From an uncultured Muribaculaceae bacterium (lineage in GTDB: Bacteria > Bacteroidota > Bacteroidia > Bacteroidales > Muribaculaceae), in assembly GCA_947626355.1 (NCBI GenBank), contig CANQRV010000015.1, positions 1 to 47,737 of the forward strand: a stretch of 47,737 bases of DNA. The letters run 5' to 3'. How positions within the stretch are numbered: the stretch's first letter is position 1; every line of letters starts with the position of its first letter. The translations under genes were made by a program, and so were the position numbers. Of this stretch, positions 8,998 through 17,263 are shown in pieces. The notes below the pieces were generated by a model, which did not search any database, was not told where the DNA came from, and saw nothing but the letters and a program-made list of their open reading frames with translations.

Positions 8998-10163
8998 CAG
9001 TGGTTGTGGCTATGGGCGGGGATGGCGCTTCCCATACCCGCCATTTTTATTCTCAACGCTCCGCTCATGGCTATCCTCTCGCCCCCGCGGAGTCCCGACG
9101 TGATCTCGACGCGTGAGCCGTCGGTGGAGCCGACGGTCACCTCATGCTTCCTGAACACAGAGGGATGCACCTCCTCGTAGACGTAGCAGAAGCCGCCGTC
9201 TTCCACGATGGCGCTCTTCGGAAGGGCGATCACTCCTTCTCTCGGAGAGGCGAGCAGCCATGCCTCCACCACGCTTCCGTTGGCGAATGTGCCGGGATTG
9301 TCAAACTCCACGTACACCGGCACGTAGTGAGTGCCGGACTGTGTCGAGGGGCTTACGGAGAGGAGGCGGAAGCCATGGTCGGCGAGGCTCACGGTCTCGT
9401 CGGCGCCGGCCACGCGCAGGTTGGCGCCGGCCACTCCTGCCAGACGCGCGCGGTCGCGCTCGCTGACGTCAATACGCGCCACAAGACGGCGTGTCTGCGC
9501 CACCGTTGCCAGCGGCTGTCCCATCTCGACAAACGCACCGGAGGCCACGTCGAGCGTGGCTATGTGGCCTGCCATCGGCGAGGCCACCGCCACTCCCCTG
9601 CTGCTGGCCGCTCCCACGCCCGCCACGGCAGCCTTCGCGGCCTCATAGGCGGCCTTGGCCTGCTCGTATTCGCGTCGGGTGATGAGGTTGTCGGGAAGCA
9701 GCTCCTCGGCCCTCTTCAGCTCACGCGCGGCAGCGTCGCGGGCCGCTATGAGCCCTGCCGTGGCATCGGCCTGCGCCGTGCCGCGCGAGCTCACCGTAAA
9801 CAGCCGCTCGCCCGCCGACACGGCCGCGCCGGGCACGATGCCCTCGCGCACCTTCACTATGCCGCTGGCCGGCGCCGAGATGGTAGCCGAACCATCGGCC
9901 GGGCTCTCGATCACGCCCTGACCTTTCACCACTACCGAGAATGTGCCCGGCTCCGCCGTGCCCACCTCTATGCCGGCGGCCTTGAATGCCTCCGGCGTCA
10001 TCTTGATCTCCTCGCCGTGCTCATCGTGGCTGTCGGCGCCCGATTCGGTTTTCTCTTTTCCGTCTTCTCCGGATGAATGACTGTCTCCACACGAAACGGG
10101 GAGACACAGTAAGGCAGCGGCCACGAGCCATGCTGCCGGTATGAATTTGATGTTAAGTGTCAT
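8997..10163 (-). CDS. Efflux RND periplasmic adaptor lipoprotein (CusB/CzcB family)
   Basis: A 388-residue membrane fusion protein linking the RND pump to the TolC channel. The N-terminus is a lipoprotein signal (LPVSC, lipidated Cys25), followed by a short His/Asp/Glu-rich segment (SHDEHGEE) that could bind metal. Next come a lipoyl/barrel-sandwich domain around a long helical hairpin, and a beta-barrel ending with GGERIAMSGALRIKM. The last five residues include the His-rich tail HSHNH. It is the second gene of the operon, 60 bases after the small Cys/His-rich protein and overlapping the pump gene by one base. Confidence 0.92.
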   Translation of the reverse strand: MTLNIKFIPAAWLVAAALLCLPVSCGDSHSSGEDGKEKTESGADSHDEHGEEIKMTPEAFKAAGIEVGTAEPGTFSVVVKGQGVIESPADGSATISAPASGIVKVREGIVPGAAVSAGERLFTVSSRGTAQADATAGLIAARDAAARELKRAEELLPDNLITRREYEQAKAAYEAAKAAVAGVGAASSRGVAVASPMAGHIATLDVASGAFVEMGQPLATVAQTRRLVARIDVSERDRARLAGVAGANLRVAGADETVSLADHGFRLLSVSPSTQSGTHYVPVYVEFDNPGTFANGSVVEAWLLASPREGVIALPKSAIVEDGGFCYVYEEVHPSVFRKHEVTVGSTDGSRVEITSGLRGGERIAMSGALRIKMAGMGSAIPAHSHNH

Positions 10164-10223
10164 GATGTGTTTAGGAAATGAATTCTGGGTTAACGATATT
10201 GCCGCCTTAGGGCGGCTGTTTTC

Positions 10224-10655
10224 TCAAAAAACATTTCCTGACGGAGGGGCCCGCAGAGCGCATGCCGCCTGATATGGCGCCCCCGGCGTGAACGACGGGC
10301 GCTCTCCCGCCGGGGAGGCGTGAAGTTCCGTCTCGGATATATCCGGCACCGCGGCGTCTCCGCAGAGGGCCATCGCCTGCATCACCGGCACGTCGGAAAA
10401 ATCGTGGCTCTGGGAGTCGGCGCGCAGCGCCGGCTGGCGGTAGCCGCAGCCGTCGATGTCGAGGCCGTGTCCCTCGCAGCCTCCGCACGGCGTGTCGGCC
10501 GGGTGTCCGGAAGCCGGCATCGCGAAGCATACGCGGTGGAGGGCGGCGTGGTGCAGATGGTGGGGAAGGAGCGTGAAAATACCTGCCGCCGCTATCAGCA
10601 GCGCCAGCACGGCAGCCGTCATGGCCCTGTAATTATCGCTCCGGGTCCTTGTCAT
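10224..10655 (-). CDS. Small Cys/His-rich membrane-anchored protein leading the metal-efflux operon
   Basis: A protein of 143 residues with one hydrophobic segment (MTAAVLALLIAAAGIFTLLP), then HHLHH, and further on a CGGC...CGY cluster, all consistent with metal binding outside the cytoplasm. It resembles small hypothetical proteins found before copper/cation efflux genes in Bacteroidales (perhaps the DUF6769 group), but I cannot confirm the family. Starts at 10655 (ATG) or 10622 (ATG) are both possible. The promoter -7 box at 10665-10672 implies a transcript start near 10658, so 10655 would leave almost no leader and 10622 may be the real start. A 60-base gap separates it from the adaptor gene; the last residues are Pro/Ala rich. 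Confidence 0.62.
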   Translation of the reverse strand: MTRTRSDNYRAMTAAVLALLIAAAGIFTLLPHHLHHAALHRVCFAMPASGHPADTPCGGCEGHGLDIDGCGYRQPALRADSQSHDFSDVPVMQAMALCGDAAVPDISETELHASPAGERPSFTPGAPYQAACALRAPPSGNVF

Positions 10656-10664
10656 GCGCAACTG

Positions 10665-10696
10665 CAAAGATAGTAAAAAACATCGACATACGCAAC
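10665..10696 (-). promoter_or_regulatory. Bacteroidetes-type promoter of the metal-efflux operon
   Basis: On the minus strand, GTTG (10693-10696; consensus TTTG) is followed by exactly 20 bases and TATCTTTG (10665-10672; matches TAnnTTTG). Predicted transcription starts near 10658 and reads the small protein, adaptor, pump and channel genes. It rules out the TTG at 10667 as a start codon. Confidence 0.72.
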
Positions 10697-10756
10697 ATGC
10701 GAAAACGAAAGCCGGCCTACTTGAAAAACAGATTGATCAGAAACAACGGATGAATA

Positions 10757-11683
10757 TTATTCTCCGTTCCTGTTCCAGGCCGCGTTGCGGCGCAGCCCCT
10801 CAGGTCTTGCCCTGAGCAGAGGGGATCCGGCGAGCCTCTGCCGGAGCTCTCTGTCGGAGCCGAATAGCGAAGTGGCGTCGAGCGATAGCATGTCTGGCGA
10901 AGGATGGAATTCCTCTATGGGAGAGGGAGGAAGATTCCTGTTGTGGGGGCACGCAGTGAGGCAGATATCGCATCCGAAGAGGGTTCGGCGTCCTGCGTCG
11001 GTGGCCATGGCCCTCTCCCCTTCCGCGTCCCAGTCGCCGCGGTGTTCGATGGTGAGATAGCTGAGGCATCGGCGGCAGTCTATTCCGGTGCTGCCGAGCG
11101 CTCCTGTAGGACAGCGCCTGAGGCACTCCCCACATTGGAGGCAGTGTTTTCCAGAGGGAGTGTCGGACTCTATCTCCAGGGTAGTCAGCAGCTCGCAGAG
11201 GAAACAGTAGCAGCCGCAGCCATCGACAATCACCGAGCCGTTGAGCCCTCTGAAGCCTATGCCTGCCTTGACGGCCCAGTAGCGCTCGGCCACCGGTGCC
11301 GAGTCAATGCAGAGGCGGAAGCTCTCCTGCGGATAGCTCTCCCGGAGGCGTCTCAAGGGCTCTGCGAGGCGGCCGGGTATCACTTTATGGTAGTCGCGGC
11401 CGTAGGCATAGCGGGCGATTGCAGGAAGCGTCTGCGGGCGCTCCTGCGGCGGTACGAAGCTGAAGGCCATCGACACCACTGTGCGCGTGCCGGGCAGTAC
11501 GTTGTCGAGGCTCTGGCGCAGCGTGGCGTGCCGCTCCATATAAGTCATTCCCGCATGGTCGCCGCGGGCTATCCATCGGGAAAAACGGTCTATTTCTCCG
11601 ACGTCAGGCGGCATTGCGGCCGCGAATCCCACGGCAGCGGCTCCCGATCCCGTCAGGAGTGTGCGCATCTCCTCCTTTGTCAT
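10757..11683 (-). CDS. queG: Epoxyqueuosine reductase QueG
   Basis: A 308-residue cobalamin and 4Fe-4S enzyme that reduces epoxyqueuosine to queuosine in tRNA. The two ferredoxin-type clusters are visible as CLQCGECLRRCP with a later CRRC, and CDICLTACPHN. The upstream DVGEIDRFSRWIARGDHAGMTYMERH and the VAERYWAVKAGIGFRG stretches are typical of the family. It lacks the C-terminal HEAT-like extension of longer QueG proteins. I chose ATG 11683, not the longer frame, because it gives a 4-base ATGA overlap with the RNase H gene and the extra 58 residues are low-complexity antisense-like sequence. It is the last gene of the long minus-strand run. Confidence 0.92.
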   Translation of the reverse strand: MTKEEMRTLLTGSGAAAVGFAAAMPPDVGEIDRFSRWIARGDHAGMTYMERHATLRQSLDNVLPGTRTVVSMAFSFVPPQERPQTLPAIARYAYGRDYHKVIPGRLAEPLRRLRESYPQESFRLCIDSAPVAERYWAVKAGIGFRGLNGSVIVDGCGCYCFLCELLTTLEIESDTPSGKHCLQCGECLRRCPTGALGSTGIDCRRCLSYLTIEHRGDWDAEGERAMATDAGRRTLFGCDICLTACPHNRNLPPSPIEEFHPSPDMLSLDATSLFGSDRELRQRLAGSPLLRARPEGLRRNAAWNRNGE

Positions 11684-12333
11684 TTGCGTCCGAAGTCTGC
11701 GGGAATCTCTCCCCAGAGCTCCGTCTGCCATTTCATCACGCGGCATGGGAAGGTGTGGGTGCGCAGCCATGCGAGGGCGCGGGCCATGAGCTCGAACACC
11801 TTCTTGTTGTGGGCTGTCTGGGCGAGTGTCGTCTTCACCATCTTCCGTCTCACCCACGACATGCCGGAGACGGAATCGGAATAGATGTTGTGGTAGTCGC
11901 CCTCGCGGGCCATGAGGGCCATGGCGTGGACGATGGCGAGAAATTCCCCGATGTTGTTGGTGGCGTCCCTGAAGGGGCCTATGCGGAATATCACGCGCCC
12001 TGTGGCCACCTCCACACCCTGGTATTCCATAATGCCGGGATTCCCCTGACAGGAGGCGTCGACGGCCCAGGCCGTGAGGTCGATCTCGGGAAACGCGTAA
12101 TAGTCGGCCCGGCCGGGCCTGGGCGCGGATCTTCCGGAGGTGACGAGGCGGCTGAGCGACGCGGTGTCGGCCTCAGGGTTTCCCCTGCGGTAGGCTTCGG
12201 CCGCCTCGGCCGCCGAGCCAAACCCCTTGAAGCGGGCTCCGTCGTAATTCTCCACCTGCTCGCGGGCGTCGTCCCAGTTGTCGTAGACTCCGGGCACTCT
12301 CCCCTCCCACACTACGTAGTATTTTCCTGCCAT
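11680..12333 (-). CDS. rnhA: Ribonuclease HI with N-terminal viroplasmin/HBD domain
   Basis: A 217-residue RNase HI that cleaves the RNA strand of RNA-DNA hybrids. Residues 1-50 (KYYVVWEGRVPGVYDNWDDA, GFGSAAEAAEAY) form the hybrid-binding viroplasmin domain. The catalytic domain follows with carboxylates in VDASC, NNIGEF, YSDS and the last in IPADFG, near the C-terminus. It begins 12 bases after pdxB and its stop overlaps the start of queG. RNase HII lies elsewhere in the window at 37033. Confidence 0.9.
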   Translation of the reverse strand: MAGKYYVVWEGRVPGVYDNWDDAREQVENYDGARFKGFGSAAEAAEAYRRGNPEADTASLSRLVTSGRSAPRPGRADYYAFPEIDLTAWAVDASCQGNPGIMEYQGVEVATGRVIFRIGPFRDATNNIGEFLAIVHAMALMAREGDYHNIYSDSVSGMSWVRRKMVKTTLAQTAHNKKVFELMARALAWLRTHTFPCRVMKWQTELWGEIPADFGRK

Positions 12334-12345
12334 CCCGCCCTGACT

Positions 12346-13347
12346 TTAGAATGTGGGCTCCTCGCGAAGCTCGTAGGCGGCGCGCAGGCGGTCGAACTGC
12401 TGCGGGCAGTTACGCAGGTAGCGCGTCTGCTCCTCCGGATCGTAGGAGGCCGCTATGACCTTTGCGGAGACGGTGGACGGGGCCTTGTAGTCGGGCTCGA
12501 GACCCGACTTGTCGATCTCGATGCCGAAATGGCGCTCGAGGGCCTCCAGCGCCATGCGCGTGGCGCGCTGCTTTCCCTGTCGGGAATAGCCGGCGATATG
12601 GCAGGAGCCGTATTCCACGGCGTCGAGCAGCTCCGGCATGATGTCGGGCTCCCCTTCCCAGGTGTCGATCGCGGCTCTTATCCTGCCTTCCCTGATGGCG
12701 GCGAGCAGCGCCTTGTTGTCGACTATCGGGCCACGGGCGGCGTTCACCAGAATCGAGCCTTCCGCCATCAGGGCGAGCTCACGCTCCCCTATCAGATGAT
12801 GCGTGGCGTGGCGCCCGGTCCTGGTCATCGGCGTATGCACTGTCACGGCGCCACTCTTCGCGAGCAACTCCTCGAGAGGGATATAGTCCTCGTCGGCCAT
12901 GCCGGCCTCCTTGCGTGGCGGGTCGCACACCAGCGTCTGCCATCCGATGCGTCGCGCCCAGTCGGCCACAATGACGCCTATATGTCCGTAGCCCACGATG
13001 CCGAGGGGCTTCTTAGAGCCGTCGAAGCCCATGTGGAGCAGCGTGGAGATCACGTGCTGGGCCACCGCGGGCGCGTTGCATCCGGCGGCGTTCTCCACCT
13101 TGATCCCGGCGCTCTCACACCAGGGTATGTCGATCTGGTCGGTGCCGATGGTGGCTGTGGCTATGAGGCTCACTTTCGAGCCTTCGAGCAGTTCGCGGCA
13201 GCAACGGGTGCGTGTGCGTATCATCAGTGCGTCGGCATCGGCCACGAGCTCCGGGGTGAAGCCGTTCTGGTCGACCCTGACCACTTCGGCCAGCCCGTCG
13301 AGGCGCCGGTCGATAAAGGGTATGTCCTTGTCGATAATGATCTTCAT
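12346..13347 (-). CDS. pdxB: 4-phosphoerythronate dehydrogenase PdxB
   Basis: A 333-residue NAD-dependent D-isomer 2-hydroxyacid dehydrogenase of the DXP-dependent vitamin B6 pathway, oxidising 4-phosphoerythronate. The N-terminus (IIIDKDIPFI, DADALMIRTRTRC) and the segment TATIGTDQIDIPWCESAGI are PdxB-specific. The nucleotide-binding loop GIVGYGHIG, the catalytic Arg in NAARGPIVD, the Glu in WEGEPD and the His in SCHIAGYS are present. A C-terminal dimerisation domain follows. Its ATG overlaps the stop of the upstream membrane-protein gene by one base. Confidence 0.93.
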   Translation of the reverse strand: MKIIIDKDIPFIDRRLDGLAEVVRVDQNGFTPELVADADALMIRTRTRCCRELLEGSKVSLIATATIGTDQIDIPWCESAGIKVENAAGCNAPAVAQHVISTLLHMGFDGSKKPLGIVGYGHIGVIVADWARRIGWQTLVCDPPRKEAGMADEDYIPLEELLAKSGAVTVHTPMTRTGRHATHHLIGERELALMAEGSILVNAARGPIVDNKALLAAIREGRIRAAIDTWEGEPDIMPELLDAVEYGSCHIAGYSRQGKQRATRMALEALERHFGIEIDKSGLEPDYKAPSTVSAKVIAASYDPEEQTRYLRNCPQQFDRLRAAYELREEPTF

Positions 13348-14321
13348 CAGTAGAGGAAATAGATAAGGGCCACACTGAGGCCGAGATATGAGGCCACGAG
13401 GAGGGAGAGCGGAATCGAGGGCTTGCGCGGCGGCCAGAGGGCCATGCTCTCGGCGAGCGTCACGGCTGCGCTCATAAACAGTGTGGGGATATATGTGGCG
13501 ATATTGCCGTAGTCTATGAGCATCCCGAGGATGCTTATGATTCCGAGCACGGTGAAGCTGAAGTTCATGGCCAGTATCCGCGAATTGCCGGCATAGAGGC
13601 GTATGGAGTTACGCAGGCTCAGCGGAACCACCCAAAGCAGAGTGAGGCCTACGGTCGAGGCGAGGAGCACTGACTCCACATCGGGCCTGAAGTCCATGAT
13701 GAAATTGGCGGGCTCCGGCATGTGGAACCACGAGGGACTGATGAGCGCGAATCCGATTCCCACCCAGTAGGGGGCGGCGAGTCCAAGCAGCGTGGCGATG
13801 AATTCCTTGATCCGGAGCACCTTCATCATGGCGCCGAGAATCAGCAGCCCGACGGCGTAGAGCGCGAAAGCGTAGCATAACATCGAGCCCAGGGATATGA
13901 ACGTGGCGGCCACAAACATCTGCTGGGTGGCGTTGGGGCGACGGTAGACGGCGAAGAGAAGCGGCAGGAGACCGGCCCACACGAAACTCACCAGGACGCC
14001 GGCGTCAAGTCGCATCGACACCTGCGGCACTGCCGCCATAAGCACCAGAAATGCTGCCGGAAGCACTGTGTCGGTGGTGCGTATGAAGTTGAAATGCTTG
14101 TTGATGAGGTAGAGTGCGCATGCTATGCCGACGGTCAGCGTAAGGTTGATGCCCCACGACACCCAGCGGTCGAGATGCCATTCGTTGGGCGACGGCAGGC
14201 AGACGCCGAGCGGGGTCTCCACGACGGGGAGCTCCGCGAAAAGCAGCGCGCCGGCCATCATGAGCCCGGCGAGGATGGCGGCCATCACGAGCCCTTCGGC
14301 TCCGATCTCGTGCTTATACAT
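13347..14321 (-). CDS. Multi-pass membrane protein of unknown function
   Basis: A 324-residue protein with about nine or ten hydrophobic segments and short loops. No catalytic or transport motif is recognised. It looks like one of the Bacteroidales-specific membrane proteins of unknown function (a DUF6427-like protein is possible, not confirmed). It is embedded between purD (8-base overlap) and pdxB (1-base overlap), so it is translated with housekeeping biosynthetic genes; that does not define its role. The start ATG is preceded by the purD stop region, which supports the coordinate. Confidence 0.75.
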   Translation of the reverse strand: MYKHEIGAEGLVMAAILAGLMMAGALLFAELPVVETPLGVCLPSPNEWHLDRWVSWGINLTLTVGIACALYLINKHFNFIRTTDTVLPAAFLVLMAAVPQVSMRLDAGVLVSFVWAGLLPLLFAVYRRPNATQQMFVAATFISLGSMLCYAFALYAVGLLILGAMMKVLRIKEFIATLLGLAAPYWVGIGFALISPSWFHMPEPANFIMDFRPDVESVLLASTVGLTLLWVVPLSLRNSIRLYAGNSRILAMNFSFTVLGIISILGMLIDYGNIATYIPTLFMSAAVTLAESMALWPPRKPSIPLSLLVASYLGLSVALIYFLY

Positions 14322-15615
14322 CGGCTGAGGGTATTAAGGGCGAAGGGCCGAGCAGGTCGAACCCTATGTCGCGGCGGAAGTATTTGCCATCGAAGTGTAT
14401 GTCGCCGGCTCCGGCGAGGGCCTTGCCGATGGCTTCAGGCAGGCTGGCGCCGAGCGCTTCCACCGTAGCCACGCGGCCGCCGTCGGAGAAGGCGAGGTTG
14501 TCGGTGGTGAAAAGGATCTCTCCCGGAAACACGGTGTAGCCGGCATCGGGAGCGTTGAGCCCCTCTACGGGCTTGGCGGCGTCGACGGGCCCCGGATAGT
14601 CTCTCTCAGCGAGCACCACGGCCGCCGAGCAGAGGTCTGAGGTCTGCAGGCGCTTGAGCGCCAGCGTGCGGTCGGCGATTCCCTCCAGCACGTCCACGAT
14701 GTCGCTCTCGATGCGCGGCAGTATCGCCTCCGCCTCCGGATCGCCCAAACGCACATTGTATTCGATAAGCACCGGCTCTCCTTCCTGCTCCATGAGCCCC
14801 AGAAAGAGGAATCCGCGGAAGTCGAGGCCTTCCTCCCTAAGCCCTCTGAGCGTGGGCTGGATGATGCGGCGCTCCACCTTCTCCATGAATTCCGCGTCGA
14901 CAAACGGCACCGGCGATACCGCGCCCATACCGGCCGTGTTGGGCCCTTTGTCGCCCTCCCCTATCTTCTTATAGTCTTTTGCCGCCGGCAGCAGCAGATA
15001 GTCTTCGCCGTCGACAGCGAGAAAGACGGAGCATTCCTGACCGGCCACGAACTCCTCGATGACGACCGTCGACGAAGCCTCGCCAAACATGCCGTCGAGC
15101 ATCTCGCGCAGCGTCTGCTTGGCTTCGTCGGCCGTCTCGCGGATGATCACGCCCTGGCCGTGGGCGAGCCCGTCGGCCTTGAGCACGTAGGGCGCGTGGA
15201 GCGAGTCGATGAAATTGAGCCCTTCCTCGAGCCAGTCGGGAGTCACCGTCATGAAGCGGGCTGTCGGGATGCTGTGGCGGCTCATGAACTCCTTGGCAAA
15301 CTCTTTGCTTCCCTCCAGCCTGGCGCATGCCTTGTCGGGAGCTATCACCTTTACATCCACCTCCGAAAGAGCGTCGGCTATGCCGGCCACTATGGGCCCT
15401 TCCCCGCCGGGAATCACCATGTCGATGCTGTTGGCTCCCACAAACCGGGCCACAGCGTCGAAATCAAGAGGGTCGATGCGCACTCCCTCCACTCCGGGTA
15501 TGCCGTAGGGAGCCATATAGAGCGTAGCGGTGCGGCTGCTCTGCTGCAGCTTCCAGGCTATGGCCGACTCTCTGGCGCCATGCCCGAGTATCAATATGTT
15601 GAGACGTTCTTTCAT
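14314..15615 (-). CDS. purD: Phosphoribosylamine-glycine ligase PurD
   Basis: A 433-residue ATP-grasp enzyme forming glycinamide ribonucleotide, step two of purine biosynthesis. Visible are the N-terminal ILGHGARESAIAWKL, the ATP-grasp lid region KADGLAHGQGVII, the family signature GDKGPNTAGMGAVSP and the metal-site segment EYNVRLGDPEAE. A C-terminal domain of about 100 residues completes the normal length. It starts 39 bases after the rlmL-like gene and its stop overlaps the next gene by 8 bases. Confidence 0.95.
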   Translation of the reverse strand: MKERLNILILGHGARESAIAWKLQQSSRTATLYMAPYGIPGVEGVRIDPLDFDAVARFVGANSIDMVIPGGEGPIVAGIADALSEVDVKVIAPDKACARLEGSKEFAKEFMSRHSIPTARFMTVTPDWLEEGLNFIDSLHAPYVLKADGLAHGQGVIIRETADEAKQTLREMLDGMFGEASSTVVIEEFVAGQECSVFLAVDGEDYLLLPAAKDYKKIGEGDKGPNTAGMGAVSPVPFVDAEFMEKVERRIIQPTLRGLREEGLDFRGFLFLGLMEQEGEPVLIEYNVRLGDPEAEAILPRIESDIVDVLEGIADRTLALKRLQTSDLCSAAVVLAERDYPGPVDAAKPVEGLNAPDAGYTVFPGEILFTTDNLAFSDGGRVATVEALGASLPEAIGKALAGAGDIHFDGKYFRRDIGFDLLGPSPLIPSADV

Positions 15616-15654
15616 ACGGCTGATGTTTTCACAGGATTAAGACTTGTTATGGAT

Positions 15655-17247
15655 TCAGGACTCCGCGTCGGAGTCTTCGCCAGGTTTCTTCCAACCCTTG
15701 CGCTTGCGCAGGCGCGGCACGTCGAACACTACTGCTGAGTCTTCCGGGAGCCTTGGGCCGCGGTTGGCCACGTGGCGAGCGGGAGCGAACGCGCTGTCGC
15801 GGCGCTCGTCGCGGTCGAAGCGTGCCTTGCGGTCAGGGCGGTCGAAGCGGCGGTCGCGGTCGAAACGGCCATTGCGTTCCGGGCGTTCGTCGCGGTCGAA
15901 GCGGCGGTCGCGGTCGAAGCGCCCCTTACGGTCCTGACGCTCCTCACGGTCGCCGCGGTCGTCACGGCGGGGCTTGTTGTGGCGCATCCCCTGAAACTTA
16001 CGCGTCTCCTTCTTCCATTCGTCGTTGGAGATATGCTTCATCTTTCTGGGGCGGCGGTCCTCACGCTGCTCTTCATCGCGTCCGAGGTCGTTGCCCGAGG
16101 CGCGGAAGTCGGAATAGGAGCCGTCAAACATCACGTATTCCCTCAGCGAGCATTCGAGGCTTCCGTTGTCGAGGGGAATCTTCGTGGTGGGTTTGAGGCC
16201 TATGGCTGAGAAATGCTCGTCGCGGTAGCCGATGATCCAGGCGTGCCATCCCTTGAAATAGTTCTTGAGAGTGGAGCCGATGCCCTTATAGAGGGCGGTG
16301 ATGTTCTCCGGTTTCAGGCGCTCTCCGTAAGGCGGATTGGTGACGAGCACACCATCGGGAGCGTTGTCGGTCCATTCGCTGAATGGACGGCACACGAGCT
16401 CCACCATGTCGTCGACCTTGGCCGAGCGTATGTTGCGGCGCGCGATAGACACGGCTTCCGGGTCGATGTCGCCGCCGTAGATCTTTATATTGACCTCGCG
16501 CTCGGCGGAGTCATCGTTGTAGAGGCGCTCGAAGAGCTCCCTGTCGAAGTCGGGCCATTTCTCGAAGGCGAAACCCTGACGGAAGATGCCCGGGTTGATG
16601 TTGGCGGCGATGAGTGCCGCTTCGATGAGGAAAGTGCCGGAGCCGCACATGGGGTCGGCCAGGTCGCAGTCGCCGCGCCATCCCGTCATCATGATGATGC
16701 CGGCGGCGAGCACCTCGTTGATGGGGGCCTCTGTCTGCTCCACGCGGTAGCCTCGCTTGCTCAGGGGCTCGCCGCTGGAGTCGAGCGAGATGGTGATGCG
16801 GTTGTCGAGGATATGCACGTTGAGCTGCACGTCGGCGCCGGTGAGTCTCACGGAGGGGCGGCGTCCGTATTTGTCGGAGAAATGATCGGCTATGCCGTCT
16901 TTCACTCTATAGCTGACATATTTGGAATGGGTGAACTCACGGCTGTTGACCGTCGAGTCGATGCAGAAAGTGGAGTCGGGGCCCATCACCTGGCTCCAGT
17001 CGTAGTCGCGCACGGCGTCGTAGAGCTCGTCGGTGTCGTCGGCGGTGAATTTGGCTATAGGCTTCAGGATCCTGAGCGCCGTGCGGCAGCAGAGGTTGGC
17101 ACGGTACATCATCTCCAGGTCGCCCTCGAAGGCCACCATGCGCTTTCCCATCTCGACATTCACGGCGCCGAGGGCTATCAGCTCATCGCGGAGCACCTCC
17201 TCCAGGCCACCGAATGTCTTGGCCACCATTTGAAATTTATTGTCCAT
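15655..17247 (-). CDS. THUMP-domain RNA guanine-N2 methyltransferase (RlmL/K N-terminal type) with Arg/Asp-rich tail
   Basis: An SAM-dependent methyltransferase expected to make N2-methylguanosine, probably G2445 of 23S rRNA. The N-terminal THUMP region (about 1-160) is followed by the methyltransferase core with DPMCGSGTFLIEAA and the catalytic motif TNPPYGERL. After about residue 385 comes a hydrophilic tail. Residues 427-483 are an Arg/Asp/Phe repeat with GRFDRDRRFDR twice and ARFDRDERR once, and a short basic end (RLRKRKGWKKPG). The tail probably binds RNA. It sits directly after ftsZ (16 bases) and before purD. Family membership is secure; the exact rRNA target is inferred. Confidence 0.9.
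   Translation of the reverse strand: MDNKFQMVAKTFGGLEEVLRDELIALGAVNVEMGKRMVAFEGDLEMMYRANLCCRTALRILKPIAKFTADDTDELYDAVRDYDWSQVMGPDSTFCIDSTVNSREFTHSKYVSYRVKDGIADHFSDKYGRRPSVRLTGADVQLNVHILDNRITISLDSSGEPLSKRGYRVEQTEAPINEVLAAGIIMMTGWRGDCDLADPMCGSGTFLIEAALIAANINPGIFRQGFAFEKWPDFDRELFERLYNDDSAEREVNIKIYGGDIDPEAVSIARRNIRSAKVDDMVELVCRPFSEWTDNAPDGVLVTNPPYGERLKPENITALYKGIGSTLKNYFKGWHAWIIGYRDEHFSAIGLKPTTKIPLDNGSLECSLREYVMFDGSYSDFRASGNDLGRDEEQREDRRPRKMKHISNDEWKKETRKFQGMRHNKPRRDDRGDREERQDRKGRFDRDRRFDRDERPERNGRFDRDRRFDRPDRKARFDRDERRDSAFAPARHVANRGPRLPEDSAVVFDVPRLRKRKGWKKPGEDSDAES
15799..15969 (-). repeat. In-gene imperfect tandem repeat encoding RFDRDRR-type tail
   Basis: The codons for residues 427-483 of the methyltransferase repeat units built on GTCGCGGTCGAAGCG (plus-strand reading), giving RFDRDRRFDR and variants. 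The unit is imperfect, with about 50 bases between the two best copies. It can vary in copy number by slippage. Confidence 0.75.
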
Positions 17248-17263
17248 TGCTTGTCGTTGGTAT

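Noticed and set aside
10757..11857. Longer QueG with 58 extra N-terminal residues
   Set aside because: The extra residues are antisense-like and overlap the RNase H gene; ATG 11683 gives the typical 4-base overlap.
15799..15969. CRISPR-like repeated DNA
   Set aside because: The repeats are in frame, have no constant spacers and encode the protein tail.
15772..16209. Plus-strand open frames across the methyltransferase tail
   Set aside because: They mirror the RFDRDRR repeat on the other strand.
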